Shown in pieces: positions 8,746 through 20,500 of a DNA stretch of 64,000 nucleotides; position 1 is the stretch's first letter; the number at the start of each line of letters is the position of its first letter. The notes beneath the pieces were generated by a model. That model did not search any database. It saw nothing but the letters and a program-made list of their open reading frames with translations, and was not told where the DNA came from. A program made the translations under genes and the position numbers. Origin of the DNA: Drosophila persimilis (Eukaryota; Arthropoda; Insecta; Diptera; Drosophilidae); contig NW_020825288.1 in NCBI RefSeq assembly GCF_003286085.1, positions 9,610,001 through 9,674,000 on the forward strand, written 5' to 3'.

Positions 8746-11700
8746 TGGTGCGATTGATGAGCGAGTCCTATCCCCGTCCCTGTCCTCGTCCAGGTTCACG
8801 TTCTCCTCCGACCCAAGCATCCCGAGTAAAACCTACTGGAGTGCGTTGGTCGACAAAATGATAGCTTTAACGTGTTATACCAATGTCCCGCGTATTGAAA
8901 TACTGCCCCGATTTGCTTTTACCTTATGTTAAACCCATCCTAGATCACAGTTCCCAAGCTGCTTGGACCCACACCACACCACACACATTTTTAGGTTCTA
9001 GTTTAACTCATGCTTCCAAGCTAGTCAAAAAAAATACACTAAAAGAAATAATGAAACGAAACGAATCGAAAGTGAATTGAAAGCTTTAAAACCTTTTGTT
9101 CGAACTTTGGTCTTAGAAAAGCAAAATCTAATGTTAAAAAAAAAACAAAAAAAAAACTACACAGAATACGCAAGCGCCAAGGAATTGTTTGAAAGTTGAA
9201 GAAACAAAAACAAAATGAAATTAAAAATTAAAAAATTAATAAGAAATTATTAATGTTTATAGATGTAAATCGTAGCCGAAAATTTCTATGAACTGCAACT
9301 TGTATTTTGAGTATACTACTCGTATGTACTGTTTGTGATTAATAATACACACATCATGCGAAGAAACAAATGCAAATGCTTCGTTTGAGCGCCCCCCCTC
9401 CCAAGGGGGAAAAGAGTGGAGAAGTATTTAGTACCCATATATATGTATATCCTCTATAATATTCTTTAATTGAACTGTATATGTATGTATGCTTGTGGTT
9501 AGGTTTAAATAAACCATATATGTATGTATGTAACTATTTTAATATGTGGCGCCAGCACGCAAGTTCTCGGCTATCAACCCACACAGATATATCCACTATA
9601 TAGACCGAGCAGACTTGCTGTTGGGCCAGCCCACGCAGCTTTTTGTATGTTAGTCTAAACGTAAATTAATCAGACAACTTAATACTAAACCTATACGTGT
9701 TTAAAAGGTGTTAAACTAGCAAAAAAAAAACAAACAAAACAAAAATGTTGAATATCTGTACAACCTTTCAGTATAGGTTTGAGTACTATAAATGCATCAA
9801 TGCATTTATTTATCATAACCAAAACACTGGGCGAGAGTAATTTTGTACTTTGCACGAGACAGAAATAGCATTCCCTTGCTTCGAATTTGCAATACACTCC
9901 CGAAAATCCAAGTATGGGGATGTGGTATACAACCACCTCATTTTTGTCTCGTGCAAATTGAATTTCCAAATAGATTCAACGATATCTGTACGGCAGACAA
10001 AGCACAAAATACATACAAACTAAGAAAGTCCTCTTATGGCAGGAGAAAGCCGATAAGCAGGTCTGATTGTGGATTTGTGGATGTACAATATATCCTCTTA
10101 TGACACACTTGCTTGTGAGGCCTCTTGACCAAATACTGTTTTTGATCAACTTTGAGGGAAAGATGCATAGAAATCTGCCGATTTGCCATTTCATACTGGT
10201 GCAACATACATTTGAAACCGCTCAAAGCCAACAAAACTCGATGATTTATAATTTTGTAAGACTTAAGCTACATGTCCTGAAACACACACAATGAAAGAAG
10301 AAGATAAGAAGACATTTTTGAGCTACGCTCCAATAAACTTTTAACAAAATGTAAAACCAATCCATCAACGAAACTAACTTTAACTATTGTACATCCAAAC
10401 AAACATATTTACACATATACATACATGCATACATACACGCATCATATGATCTATGTACTTTTACACATCTATTTTTGAAAAAAAAAAAAACAAATCAAAA
10501 CAAAACAAAAGAAGGAAACAAAAAAACAAAGACAAGGACAAAGACAAGTGAAGGCGAAAGCGTAACACTTGAAATCTACACATACTCGTATGTATTTATC
10601 TCAGTATTCAATGGGATAAGATAGGCATAGTATTTACATATATTTTTCAAACAAACTGTATGCGGCAGGGTAAACTAAACTGGCAAACGTAATTTAATTA
10701 CAACAAATACGAGTAATAACCAAACAAAAGCGTATATTTCCAACGGTACAAAAATGAAAACGTAAATGTAACAGTAACAGTAATTCAAATACAAATACAA
10801 AATACAAATAAATGTTAAACAATATTCGCACCCTGTAATAATTACAGAAGTACTTTTGCATAGAATGGAATACCAAACGTTTGTCTGTACTTTTCTTTTT
10901 GTTATCAATCAAGGGACAAAACATCACAATTTGCCACAATAAATGTTAAACCAAGTCAAGTTAATGGAAAACGAAATGTACAACTTTAAATATTATGATA
11001 TATTTCTAACATCAAATACATTTATGGAGTAAAAATTTGCAAAAATAAAAGAAACCCAGCTGTTAGCCAATGCGTTCAAAATAACAGTTTGTTCCGGTTT
11101 GGCCTGCTTTCCGTAGCAGTCAGCTAATTTTGGCCTGGCAATGCTGCGTGCGTACAACCTGTCGATCGCCGCTGCCTCTGGTACCGACCACCTGATACCC
11201 CCAATGAGCTCTATGCATATATTCGCAGATAACTTTTCATAGTTTTATGAAGCAGAAATAGAAAATAATGCATCATGCGATCATAGCTTTGTGCAAAGCC
11301 GGCTGGTAACCATTTACCTGTACAGTAAATCAGCGACGTCTGGTGTGAGACAGATATACCCTTTCCAGAGGCTTAGGTAGCAGCTCAAAGCAGCTGTTTT
11401 GTGGGCTGTCTTTGTACCTCGGGCGGGCAGGTGATGATAACAAAGACGTAGTAGCAGGCAGGGCAAGTCATTTTGCAAACAAATCCCAACAGCAGCAGTC
11501 CACCGAAAGGAGAGACAAACATTTTTTAGATCGAAAAGGTAGGCGATATACAAGCATACATATGTAGAAGCTACGTGCAAAGTGGTACGTAGGGAATCGA
11601 AAGTAAAAAGGCGCCAAAGGTCAATGCGTATGGGAATTGCGGATGAGCGAACGGTCGCTTTGTTCTTTATGAATCGAGTGAATCACGCACGGAATCACGC

Positions 11701-11756
11701 ACTGAGAAAGTTGTAAAACATGCATTACAAAGATGAAGGCTGCCCACAGATGATCG
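8746..11756 (+). other. Sur-8 3' untranslated region and flank
   Basis: A/T-rich with many A tracts and no convincing gene. Possible plus-strand poly(A) signals AATAAA lie at 9508-9513, 10332-10337, 10807-10812, 10938-10943 and 11044-11049, so the Sur-8 transcript could end at several points. The frames up to 107 codons here have poor codon use. From about 11100 composition becomes more mixed, as expected for the upstream region of CREG. Confidence 0.5.
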
Positions 11757-11763
11757 TATAAAT
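11757..11763 (+). promoter_or_regulatory. Possible TATA box of CREG (TATAAAT)
   Basis: Lies 86 bases before the CREG start codon, so a start site near 11788 would give a leader of about 60 nt. A TTTTACTTACAG just before the ATG looks like a splice acceptor, so the leader may instead come from a distant exon and this box may be chance. Confidence 0.3.
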
Positions 11764-11848
11764 GCGTTGCATATTTCCTGAATCCCGCACAGTGGGCGTT
11801 TGAAAGTGAACCGTTTTACTTACAGATCGCCGCCAATCTTTAGCCACA

Positions 11849-12614
11849 ATGAACACCTGCCCCGCTCTGCTGTTGGCCTTGGCATTTGCCTGCCTGGCCC
11901 TCAGCCAAACCCAAGGATATTCCGCCAGCGAGGATGCCAGAATTATAGCGGAGTACAAGCGTGAAATGGAACTCAACCATGCGAAGATCGCCCGGCAATT
12001 GGTGCACCGCGCTAACTGGGCGGCGGTGGGCAGCATTTCCACCAACAAGATCGTGGAGGACTATCCCATGGTCAATATCGTATCGATCGATGACAGTGAC
12101 GCCAATGGCAACTCCACGGGAAAGATACGCTTCCTGCTTACCGATCTGGACTTTACAGGTCCCGACTGGGAGAAGAACAACAAGGTGACACTGATGTTCA
12201 CTGAAGAGCAGACACTGAACTGCAAGAATCACGGCAAGGATCCCATGGAGCCCACTTGTGCCCGCTCAATGATCAGCGGTCAAGTCCAGAAGGTGAGTAT
12301 GCGTGCATCCAGATAATGTATCTAGATAAGAAACGTATTCCATCTGTAGTTCGATAAGAGTGATCGCAGCTACAAGCCAGCGCTGGACGCATATATAAAA
12401 CGGCATCCGTCCGCCAACAACTGGATAAAAGGTGTGTGGATTGATTAGAATTTCAGAATAAATTCGATTTGCTTATCTAACTTACCTCCGTTCGCCGATT
12501 GTAGCCCACAACTTCTATCTGTGCGAGCTGATCATCCGCAATATCTTTGTGCTGGACTTCTATGGGGGCCCGCATCAGGTCACCGCCTCCGACTATTACG
12601 CCGTTCAAGTGTGA
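11849..12614 (+). CDS. CREG: CREG-family secreted glycoprotein
   Basis: Three exons: 11849-12292, 12350-12431 and 12505-12614, joined across introns of 57 and 73 nt. They encode 211 residues, close to human CREG1 (220). Residues 1-23 form a signal peptide (hydrophobic core A-L-L-L-A-L-A-F-A). The mature part has the CREG FMN-binding-like split-barrel signature: a W-A-A-V-G-S-I-S-T start, a C-K-N-H-G-K-D-P segment, H-P-S-A-N-N-W and the C-terminal V-L-D-F-Y-G-G-P. An N-S-T sequon in exon 1 is a likely glycosylation site. CREG proteins are secreted or lysosomal homodimers that lack enzyme activity in the human form; mammalian CREG1 promotes differentiation and endolysosome function. The gene converges with sds22, whose stop lies 338 bases downstream on the other strand. 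Confidence 0.93.
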
Positions 12615-12952
12615 TGACCCACCACCACCTGACGATACGCTAAGGAAGCAGCTTGATGCCTCACTTCTTTGTTCAGTTGAGCATTCCACCAACAAATGTC
12701 ATGATAAGCATATTGTTTTTTTTTTTTTCTGACTGCACAAAGAAAATAATTCAAAGGTGCTGTCTGTTATCAGTTAAGGCCCCACCGAATCAGGGGAAAT
12801 TTTCAAATGTGGAAAATTAACATTAAATTCTTGTAAATGTATGTGTATGTAATTTTGTATATTTTTAAACGCCAGGTTTGATGGTTAATTGATATAACAT
12901 TTTGGATGGGGGGATGAGTCTTTGAAACGGTTACATAAATATATTTTGGAGC
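12615..12952. other. Shared 3' flank of convergent CREG and sds22
   Basis: Short A/T-rich spacer with a run of 13 T at about 12716-12728. There is no clear AATAAA for either gene; both 3' untranslated regions must be short or overlap here. Confidence 0.5.
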
Positions 12953-13936
12953 CTATTGGCCCGGCATCACGCACATGGTAGCATCGATCTTCTGCAGCTG
13001 TGGCAGAATGTCGCGCAACTTGGAACGATAGCGAACGTCTTTGGCCAGCGGATTGCTCTCCAAGTAGATCGTCTGAAGAGCCTTGTTTCCCTTGAGTAGC
13101 TCGATATTCTTCCAGTCATCGATGCCATTGTGATTCAACCAGAGCTCTTCCAGGTTCTCCAAGGTCTCCAGGTTACCAACGGCCTTCAATCTGTTCTTGG
13201 CAAGATCTAGTGTTTCCAGATTTTTGTTTTCTTCCAGATTCTCGATTACTTCAATGCCGTTTTCGGATATGTACAGCTCCTTCAGGCTGGTCAACTTCTC
13301 CAAGTTCTCAATCTTAACGATACGATTGGCCTGCAGGCTCAGGATCTCCAGATTGACCAGCGTGTCCAGGTTCTCGATCTTGGCGATTTTGTTCTTGCCC
13401 AGAAACAACTGTCGCAGATTGACTAGTGTATCTATATTTTGAATTTTCTTGAGCTTGTTGTCGCCCAGCTCCAGCATGGTGAGGCTGGTCAGCATGCCGA
13501 GATTCTCAATGACCGTGATCCGGTTGGCCACGAAGTAAAGCTTCTCCAGATTGACCAGAGCGTCCAGATTCTCGATTTTGGTCAGCCGGTTGAAGCTGAG
13601 GTCCAGCATCTCGAGCTTGGTTAGTTCTTCGAGGTTCTCCACTTTGGTTATCTGATTGTCGTAGAGTTCCAGCTCCACGAGGGTCTTCAGCATCGACAAG
13701 TTCTCGATTTTCTTGATTAGATTCCAGCGGAGAAACAAGCGCTGTATCTGAGTCAGGGGCTCGAAATTTTCCAGCTTTTCAATGCGGCGATGATTCAGAT
13801 CCAATTCGAAGCACTCTGGATCAATTGTGATTGTCTCCTCGATGGACGCCAAATCCTCGGGCGCAATCACCTGGAGGCCAACCGGTGGCTTAACGGGTTC
13901 ACTATTTGTATTCATTGCTCGGTCTGCATCACCCAT
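12953..13936 (-). CDS. sds22: Protein phosphatase 1 regulatory subunit sds22 (PPP1R7)
   Basis: One uninterrupted exon encodes 327 residues, the expected size for fly sds22. After a short acidic N-terminus the whole protein is an array of 22-residue leucine-rich repeats of the SDS22 class, with the recurring I-E-N-L-x-x-L motif and N-x-I/L-x-x-I turns. It ends with the LRR-cap-like region (Y-L-E-S-N-P, R-S-K-L-R-D-I-L-P-Q-L-x-x-I-D). Sds22 binds the PP1 catalytic subunit directly and controls its assembly and nuclear/mitotic function; in flies it is linked to epithelial shape and myosin regulation. The first ATG is chosen; a second in-frame ATG is at codon 8. The gene is divergent from Brf (590 bp between start codons) and convergent with CREG. 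Confidence 0.96.
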   Translation of the reverse strand: MGDADRAMNTNSEPVKPPVGLQVIAPEDLASIEETITIDPECFELDLNHRRIEKLENFEPLTQIQRLFLRWNLIKKIENLSMLKTLVELELYDNQITKVENLEELTKLEMLDLSFNRLTKIENLDALVNLEKLYFVANRITVIENLGMLTSLTMLELGDNKLKKIQNIDTLVNLRQLFLGKNKIAKIENLDTLVNLEILSLQANRIVKIENLEKLTSLKELYISENGIEVIENLEENKNLETLDLAKNRLKAVGNLETLENLEELWLNHNGIDDWKNIELLKGNKALQTIYLESNPLAKDVRYRSKLRDILPQLQKIDATMCVMPGQ

Positions 13937-14525
13937 TACGGAAGCTCTTGTGTATTAGAATTATATTATACTTTAGCTATGTAAATGAAGCGCAATTCGA
14001 TGCCGCCTTAACTTGTTTATTTCTTGGTTTTTACTCGAACAAAGTGTGATTGTGATCGGGTGACGAAAACATGTGAGGCTGTGTGACGTCACGCGGATGT
14101 TTTTGATGGAATACCCGGAATACAATTTTTCAATTGAATAAATCCAAAAAGACGTACTTTTTATGTGCAATATGAGGTTAGTTTTGTCATATAAAATTAA
14201 TTTTTCTTTAAAACAAGCCGATTTTTACTAACACCTTTCGGATATTTTTGTTGCGCCACCTTCCACAGTTTCCTCTGCTTCAGTGCTGCAAATCACTCAA
14301 TCGGCAGTGCTGTAAATCGCTGCTTGTTGTGGTCAGCTGGCTGCTAGCGTGCATTGACAATAAACTAACAATTGTTTTTAATCAAAAATAAAAGAAAATG
14401 CATCCATACCGAAGAGAAACATAGTTGCTTGAGCTGCTTTCTTGGATTCCCGCTGCCTACCGAAGAGCCTAGACTAGCACAGCTCTTAAGATTTGACCAC
14501 AGCTGGAAGACTCTGTTCAAACAAG
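13937..14525. promoter_or_regulatory. Divergent sds22/Brf promoter region
   Basis: The 589 bases between the two start codons must hold both promoters. A palindromic CRE (TGACGTCA) sits at 14084-14091, nearer sds22. Nearer Brf there are two copies of CAGTGCTGYAAATCRCT, at 14281-14297 and 14305-14321, spaced 24 bases apart. No TATA box is obvious for either gene, as usual for housekeeping fly promoters. Confidence 0.6.
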
Positions 14526-17500
14526 ATGTCGACGGGATTAAAGTGTCGCAATTGCGGATCCAATGAGATCGAGGAGGACAATACTCGAGGAGATCGGGGT
14601 AGGCTCTGGAATTTCAATAGTGACTCCATTTTTCATGTGTCATCTGTCATTTTCCTTTGTAGTTTGCACGAACTGTGGTTCTGTGCTGGAGGATTCGCTC
14701 ATTGTCTCGGAGGTGCAGTTCGAGGAGGTGGGTCATGGCGCCGCAGCCATTGGACAGTTTGTCTCAGCCGAATCATCGGGTGGGGCCACAAACTACGGCT
14801 ACGGCAAGTTCCAAGTGGGCTCGGGCACGGAATCCCGCGAGGTGACCATCAAAAAGGCCAAGAAGGATATCACTCTTCTCTGCCAGCAGCTGCAGCTGTC
14901 TCAGCACTATGCCGATACGGCACTCAACTTCTTCAAGATGGCCCTCAGTCGTCACCTGACCCGTGGTCGTAAAAGCACCCACATCTACGCTGCTTGTGTG
15001 TACATGACATGCCGCACGGAGGGCACCTCTCGTAAGTCACCCGTTTCCCCATGAAGCTCGCCAGACGGAGTGGTTCAATTGGATTTAATTTCATTTGTAG
15101 ATCTCCTCATCGACATAAGCGATGTTCAGCAGATTTGCTCGTATGAGCTGGGACGCACATATCTGAAATTGTCACACGCTTTGTGCATCAATATACCGTC
15201 TGTGGGTGAGTGAAACTGACCAACTTTAATTTGAATAACTAGTTTAAGTTGAGTTCTGAAATGATATCCAATCAATGGTATTTCCATACCAATGAAATTT
15301 GAAAATCCACGATTTTAACGATCAGATATTCACAAATGCAGAAACTAAGGATTTAAAAAGGAAAATTAATGTGGATTTTAGCTAATATCATGGTGGAGCT
15401 ACCACAGCAAATCCGCTGTTAGATCGTGCTATGATCGAGGAATTATTGTATATTTTGTCCGATTGTAGATCATACTATGATTGTAGACACCGGTCGGTTA
15501 CTAACATGTTGCATGACGCACCAGAAAGATGTTATATGGAGAAGCGTGCACGGGTTATCAATTCTCTCTACACCTCTGCTTTGCCTACTTGGCGTCGTCT
15601 GTTCGTCATTGATTTGGGCTGAGTCGGTTCCCATAATCCAACTGCCAAGTGTCAGTCCCAAGAAAGCAAAAACAATACACAGCAAATCGATTCTCGATTC
15701 CCTCGCACCAGCGAATGGCTCAAAACGTTAATACCCAATAATTCTAATGGATTCTATATAGTACATACGTATATGTAATCTTCATCTCAATCCAAATTGA
15801 AAGCACACTTTCAGTATAAATTCGAAAAAATCTAATAATATATTTTATTGATTAAAGTACATAATTATAATAGATTCATATTCAATATAGGATAACACTT
15901 GCTTCATTCAAAAAGATATATACATATATATAATGTATATATATATAAAAAACAGTAATTGGATTCTTATCAAAAGCAAAAAATCAGTACAATTTCCAAA
16001 GAAATGTTTTAAGTCGAACATAAAATTGTTGATTGTTGCGCAGAGCAGCCTAGGATTGATAGAATAGATACATAGATAGATAGGTGAAAAGTACGGGGCT
16101 TGATATCAGTGGAAAGGCATATATGTTGGGTATGAGCGTTATATAGGGGAAATAACTACGATATAGAACAAATGCATGCTACAATGTTTATTAATATATC
16201 GAGAAATGTTGCGCATACAAGACCTCTGTCGTATTTCATAAACCTGGTTAACTTTGCTGTCAAATTCGTCGAATGCAACTCTTAACATGGCTTCTCCTTC
16301 CTCACTTCCTCTTCAAGTATATCTTTATAGTTTATATATAGTTTTTATGTGTATATATCAGTATCAGTATCAGATCAGATGTATAGTATATGTTAGGTAT
16401 ATGCTGGCAAAAAATATCTGTTATTCATTTTCGCATTCAACTTTAGAATATTGATTAACTTTAGCTTGACTGATTGCCCGATTTTCCCTTGCTTATTGCA
16501 TTTATATGTCAGTATATATTGCGCCGCTTTATATCCCACCTCTCGCCCTCTGCAAACCTCTCAAGTTGTGGAACGTAATAAGTTTTCGAGTCTACTTCGT
16601 ATCTGTATCTGTATCTATATATATGTAGGTCTGGGTGTATATGTTCAACTTGTTTTGTTTTGAAAATATCTTTATATATGCCAACAAACTAGGTACAGTG
16701 CGTTTCAGAGCCTTGGGCCGGCTGAAACAGTTAACGAAACGAATCTATGAAATATTTAACGAACTAGAACTCTCTGCCGATGGAAGTCTACCAATAATTA
16801 TTGGCTTGAGCTTATCCAAACCATTTCTCCTTGTCCAAGAGCTTTGAAACGCACTGTAGCGATGTATATATAGGACTGTATGGTTATATACGTTTGTGTA
16901 TATATGTATATATGACTATATAGGACTATTACGAAAACTAGAGCACTCTATATGTACTAACTGTACTGTATATACGTCTATATCTGCTATATCGTTTCCT
17001 CTAAAACTCCAATTTGCTTTGTTGTGTTGCACTGAAAACCCATGAGTTTCTATTTTGTATTTGTGGTTGTGTCTTATATTGCTGTGTTGGTCTCCTCTGT
17101 TGCTGCTGCTGCTGATGGTGCGGCTGCTGCTGGCGATAGTAGCAGGATCCCTGCCATTCGGCGCAGTAGAGCTGTGCACATCAGGTGCTTCCATCGCCGG
17201 CGCCGCCACCGCCGCCGAGTTCCTCCCCGGAGCTGTTTACATTGTTGCCAGCAGCTGTCGATGCCGATCCGCTGCTGCTGCCATTTGCAACGGCAGTCGC
17301 TGATCCAGCTGCTGTGCCTCCACCCGCTCCTGCGATTGGCGTGGCACACACCGAATTGGTGGGCGAGTTTAAGGCCGTCACTGTGGTTGGTCCGTAGAAG
17401 ATCAGTTCCGGTATTTGGCCGCCCTGCACGCCAGTGCCGTTGGTGCTCTCCGACGAACACTGGAACTGGAATGTCACATTGCCCATGAGCACCTCGGACA

Positions 17501-20500
17501 TACCCTCCTGGCCGAAGAAGCTCAGCTCGTTGCCATCGAGTATGACCGAGGCGGTGTAGTAGCACTCCGGCTCGATCTGTATGGGATTCTCGAAGAATAC
17601 GTGGAACGTGTTGCTGGACCCATCCGAGAAGAACTTCGTGTCGTTCTCGGCCAGTGTCCTGCCCAGGCGCTTCAGCTCAATCTTCACGTTGTAGTTGGCG
17701 GCGCCCGTCGACGAGCCGTACAGACCAAAGCCCACAATGAAGATTCTGTCAAAGATCAGACATGCAGTTAGGGATATTGATTCAATTTCAATTTGTGTGG
17801 GGTGGGTGGGGTTTTAATGTACCTGCGATCTACTGAAAACTGAATGGAATCACAGCGCCCGCGGTAACGCCACTGATTCGAGCGATAGGCGCATGACTGG
17901 AATCTATGGCAGACCTGGGTCTTGAGGCCCGCACGCGAACGCGTCGGAAAGCCGAGATTCGGTTTCATTTTGGCGGTGAAATGCAAGAACATGTCGATGG
18001 TCTCCTGCGATGAGAGGATGCCAGTCTGGGCCACACCGTTGGCAAACTCCTCCAGTGTCATGGTCGGAATGCGTATCAGGTGCAGAGCCTGGCCCAGCAG
18101 CCGCCGCTTGTTCTGGGGCGTATTGTCGATGCTCATCTTCTCGCAGGCGTTGAGGGCCCAGTTCAGGGCTGCCTCGAACAGATGGATCTCCTTGCAGTTG
18201 AGGGTCTCGCGCGACAATATCGACTCGAACGTCTTGAGGTCAATGTCCACAAAATCCTCGGACTTAACCGCCATCTCGGCCTGGGCGTCGATCACTTCCC
18301 AGCAACGCTGCATCAGTTCGGGCTCCTCGAAAAGACGCGATTGACTGAGAAGTAGGCAGGCGTTTTTTGCCGTCAGTTTCACTTCCAAATAGTTGACGCA
18401 CGCCCGTGCCAGATGCGGTACAATGTACTTTTTGGCCGCATACAGAGTGGCCAAGATGTGTTCAGGTTCCAGTTTGATTTCATCACAATAGAGATACCTG
18501 CAGTGTCAGAAGGAGAAGTTCAATGATAATAGATAGCCTCTGAAATACTCGTGGATTCGATACTACCTTAGCAGCGTTAGGAAGGCAGTGGGCTCGACAT
18601 CAGGCACTTTGATTTCCTGTTTGTTCTCGGCCAAACCGCCATAGAACATGGCATAGAAGACCGAGCTGCCCGTGGCTAGGATGTATTTGTGCGCGGGTAT
18701 TGTTTGAACGGGATCGATATCTGTCCGAAGAGAAAACCGAGACTTAATCGGGGGATCAGTGATGCTGGCGGATGCCGAACTTACCGAACTCCTCGCCCAC
18801 AATGAACTTGATGTCCGACATCAGCTCATTGTTGAACATGGCCGCGTTCCGCTCCAGCACCGTCGCCTTGCTGGCCTGCCAGTTGGGATCGGCCGTGTCG
18901 ATGGCATTGGAGGCGCCCACAGCCGCATAGTGCCAGTTGGTGCCGCCAGCTGAACAAACATACGATCCACTGCCGCTAGTGGGAGTGGGGGTTGAATTTG
19001 AGGCAGCGGCGGCAGAGGCAGCCGAAATGGCAGCGGCTGCTGCCGAGCTCGAGGGCATACAGAAGGCCGTGGGGCTGCCGACACTGCTGATGTTGAGGGC
19101 ACCGGGCGAGGCCAGGGGTGAGGATGGGGCGCTTATGGGTTGGGTTATCTGGATATTCTGATCGGCCGCACTGCCCGAGGCGCCGCCTCCGGCCTGTGGC
19201 GAGAGGGCTGCTCCCGCCCGCTGCTGTTGTTGCTGCTGCTGCTGATGGTTGTGCGGCGGCGAGTGCAGCAGAATGTTGCCATTATTGAGCGTCTCCACTG
19301 GAAGGCAGGATATTAATACGTTATAAGGTTATTCTGTGACAAGTGATATTGGCGGCAAGGTCCCACCCAATTCCGACAGCGTCTGCTGGATGCGATGTAA
19401 CATTTGTGCGTTCGGAAGTGCGACTTCCGTTGATTACCGTCGCGTTCGCATAATAAATAACGAATGCCGTTGCCATCGGGCTCCCCCTTTTTCTATTTTT
19501 CTCACTAAATTTCCCCCGAATATGAAAGCCGTGCCACCGGGAAAAAGTGGAGCGTCCAAAAATAGCGACGCATTCGCGCTGTCTGCAGAGGCGCGCGCGC
19601 GACTTTTAGACACGACTCCATTCCATTCCCCTCCTCGGCGGCGGCAGTGCGATTTGTGTGGAAAATCAATAACTCACAGACACGGCGCACCTGCACTGCT
19701 CCCCCCCTCTGCCCGCTTTTCTTACCGTTTATCCAGCCGCCGTTCGGCTGCGAATGGGACATTGACTCCTGGTTGCGCTTGTTGGCCGACTTTAGGGATA
19801 GCCGATTCAGGGCCATTATATTGTTGCTATTATTACTGCCGTGATTGTTGCTGCTGCTGTTGCTGCTGCTACTGGCCATGTCGCAGTGGAAATGTGAAAA
19901 ACGCGATTATCTGGAGGTCAGGCGAAATGCACCGCGCCCCGAACCGACCTTTGGCAGTGCGCTGAGCTGGCTTTTAGCGAATCGAGTGAAATGCAAACAT
20001 TTGCTTTCAATTAAGTGGATAGTGCACTGCCAATTGCCATTGTTTTTATGTTTTTCTTTTATTTTTATTTTCTCTGCTGTTTTTATTGTTTGATTTGTTC
20101 TTGAAGCGATAACGATAGGTTTTTCCTTGTTATCAGAGCTGGTCACACTGTGTTGCTGCAGTGTTGGCTAACAGCCCAAAATGTAGGAGAGCGCGCGCAT
20201 GTTTTGAATTTGAATGAGCTGTGCTTCCAATTTCGCAACTCATTGATTATATCACGGCCACTCGCGGCTAATATGTATTTCCGTCATGGCCCACCATAAA
20301 CGCGCGTCAACGTCAAGGCGTACGTGTAAGGGATGATCTTAGAGCTTCTACAACAGTCTTTATCGCTGTCGTTGTCTCAATCTCTTTCTTTTTCGTAGCC
20401 TTGCTTCTGTGGGTATTTGCATGTACTCAAAACTGATTTAAACTTGACTCATATTTGGTCTTGTTGATTATTTATTATTTAGTTTGGCCTGTGCATATTT

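Larger units (their letters stand above)
15840..17180 (-). other. Presumed 3' untranslated region of the lute-like gene
   Basis: A/T-rich minus-strand sequence after the stop, with a candidate AATAAA on the minus strand at 15844-15849 and a further one near 16188. It contains the MITE at 16694-16858 and TA-rich simple repeats near 15920-15950. If transcribed, the MITE would fold into a hairpin in the mRNA. Confidence 0.4.

Noticed and set aside
15431..15731. Overlapping frames of 60-85 codons in the Brf intron
   Set aside because: Brf exons 3 and 4 already join perfectly, and no frame continues through a good acceptor and donor.
19336..19965. 209-codon plus-strand frame
   Set aside because: Antisense to the first exon and intron of the lute-like gene; low-complexity Cys run from CTG repeats.
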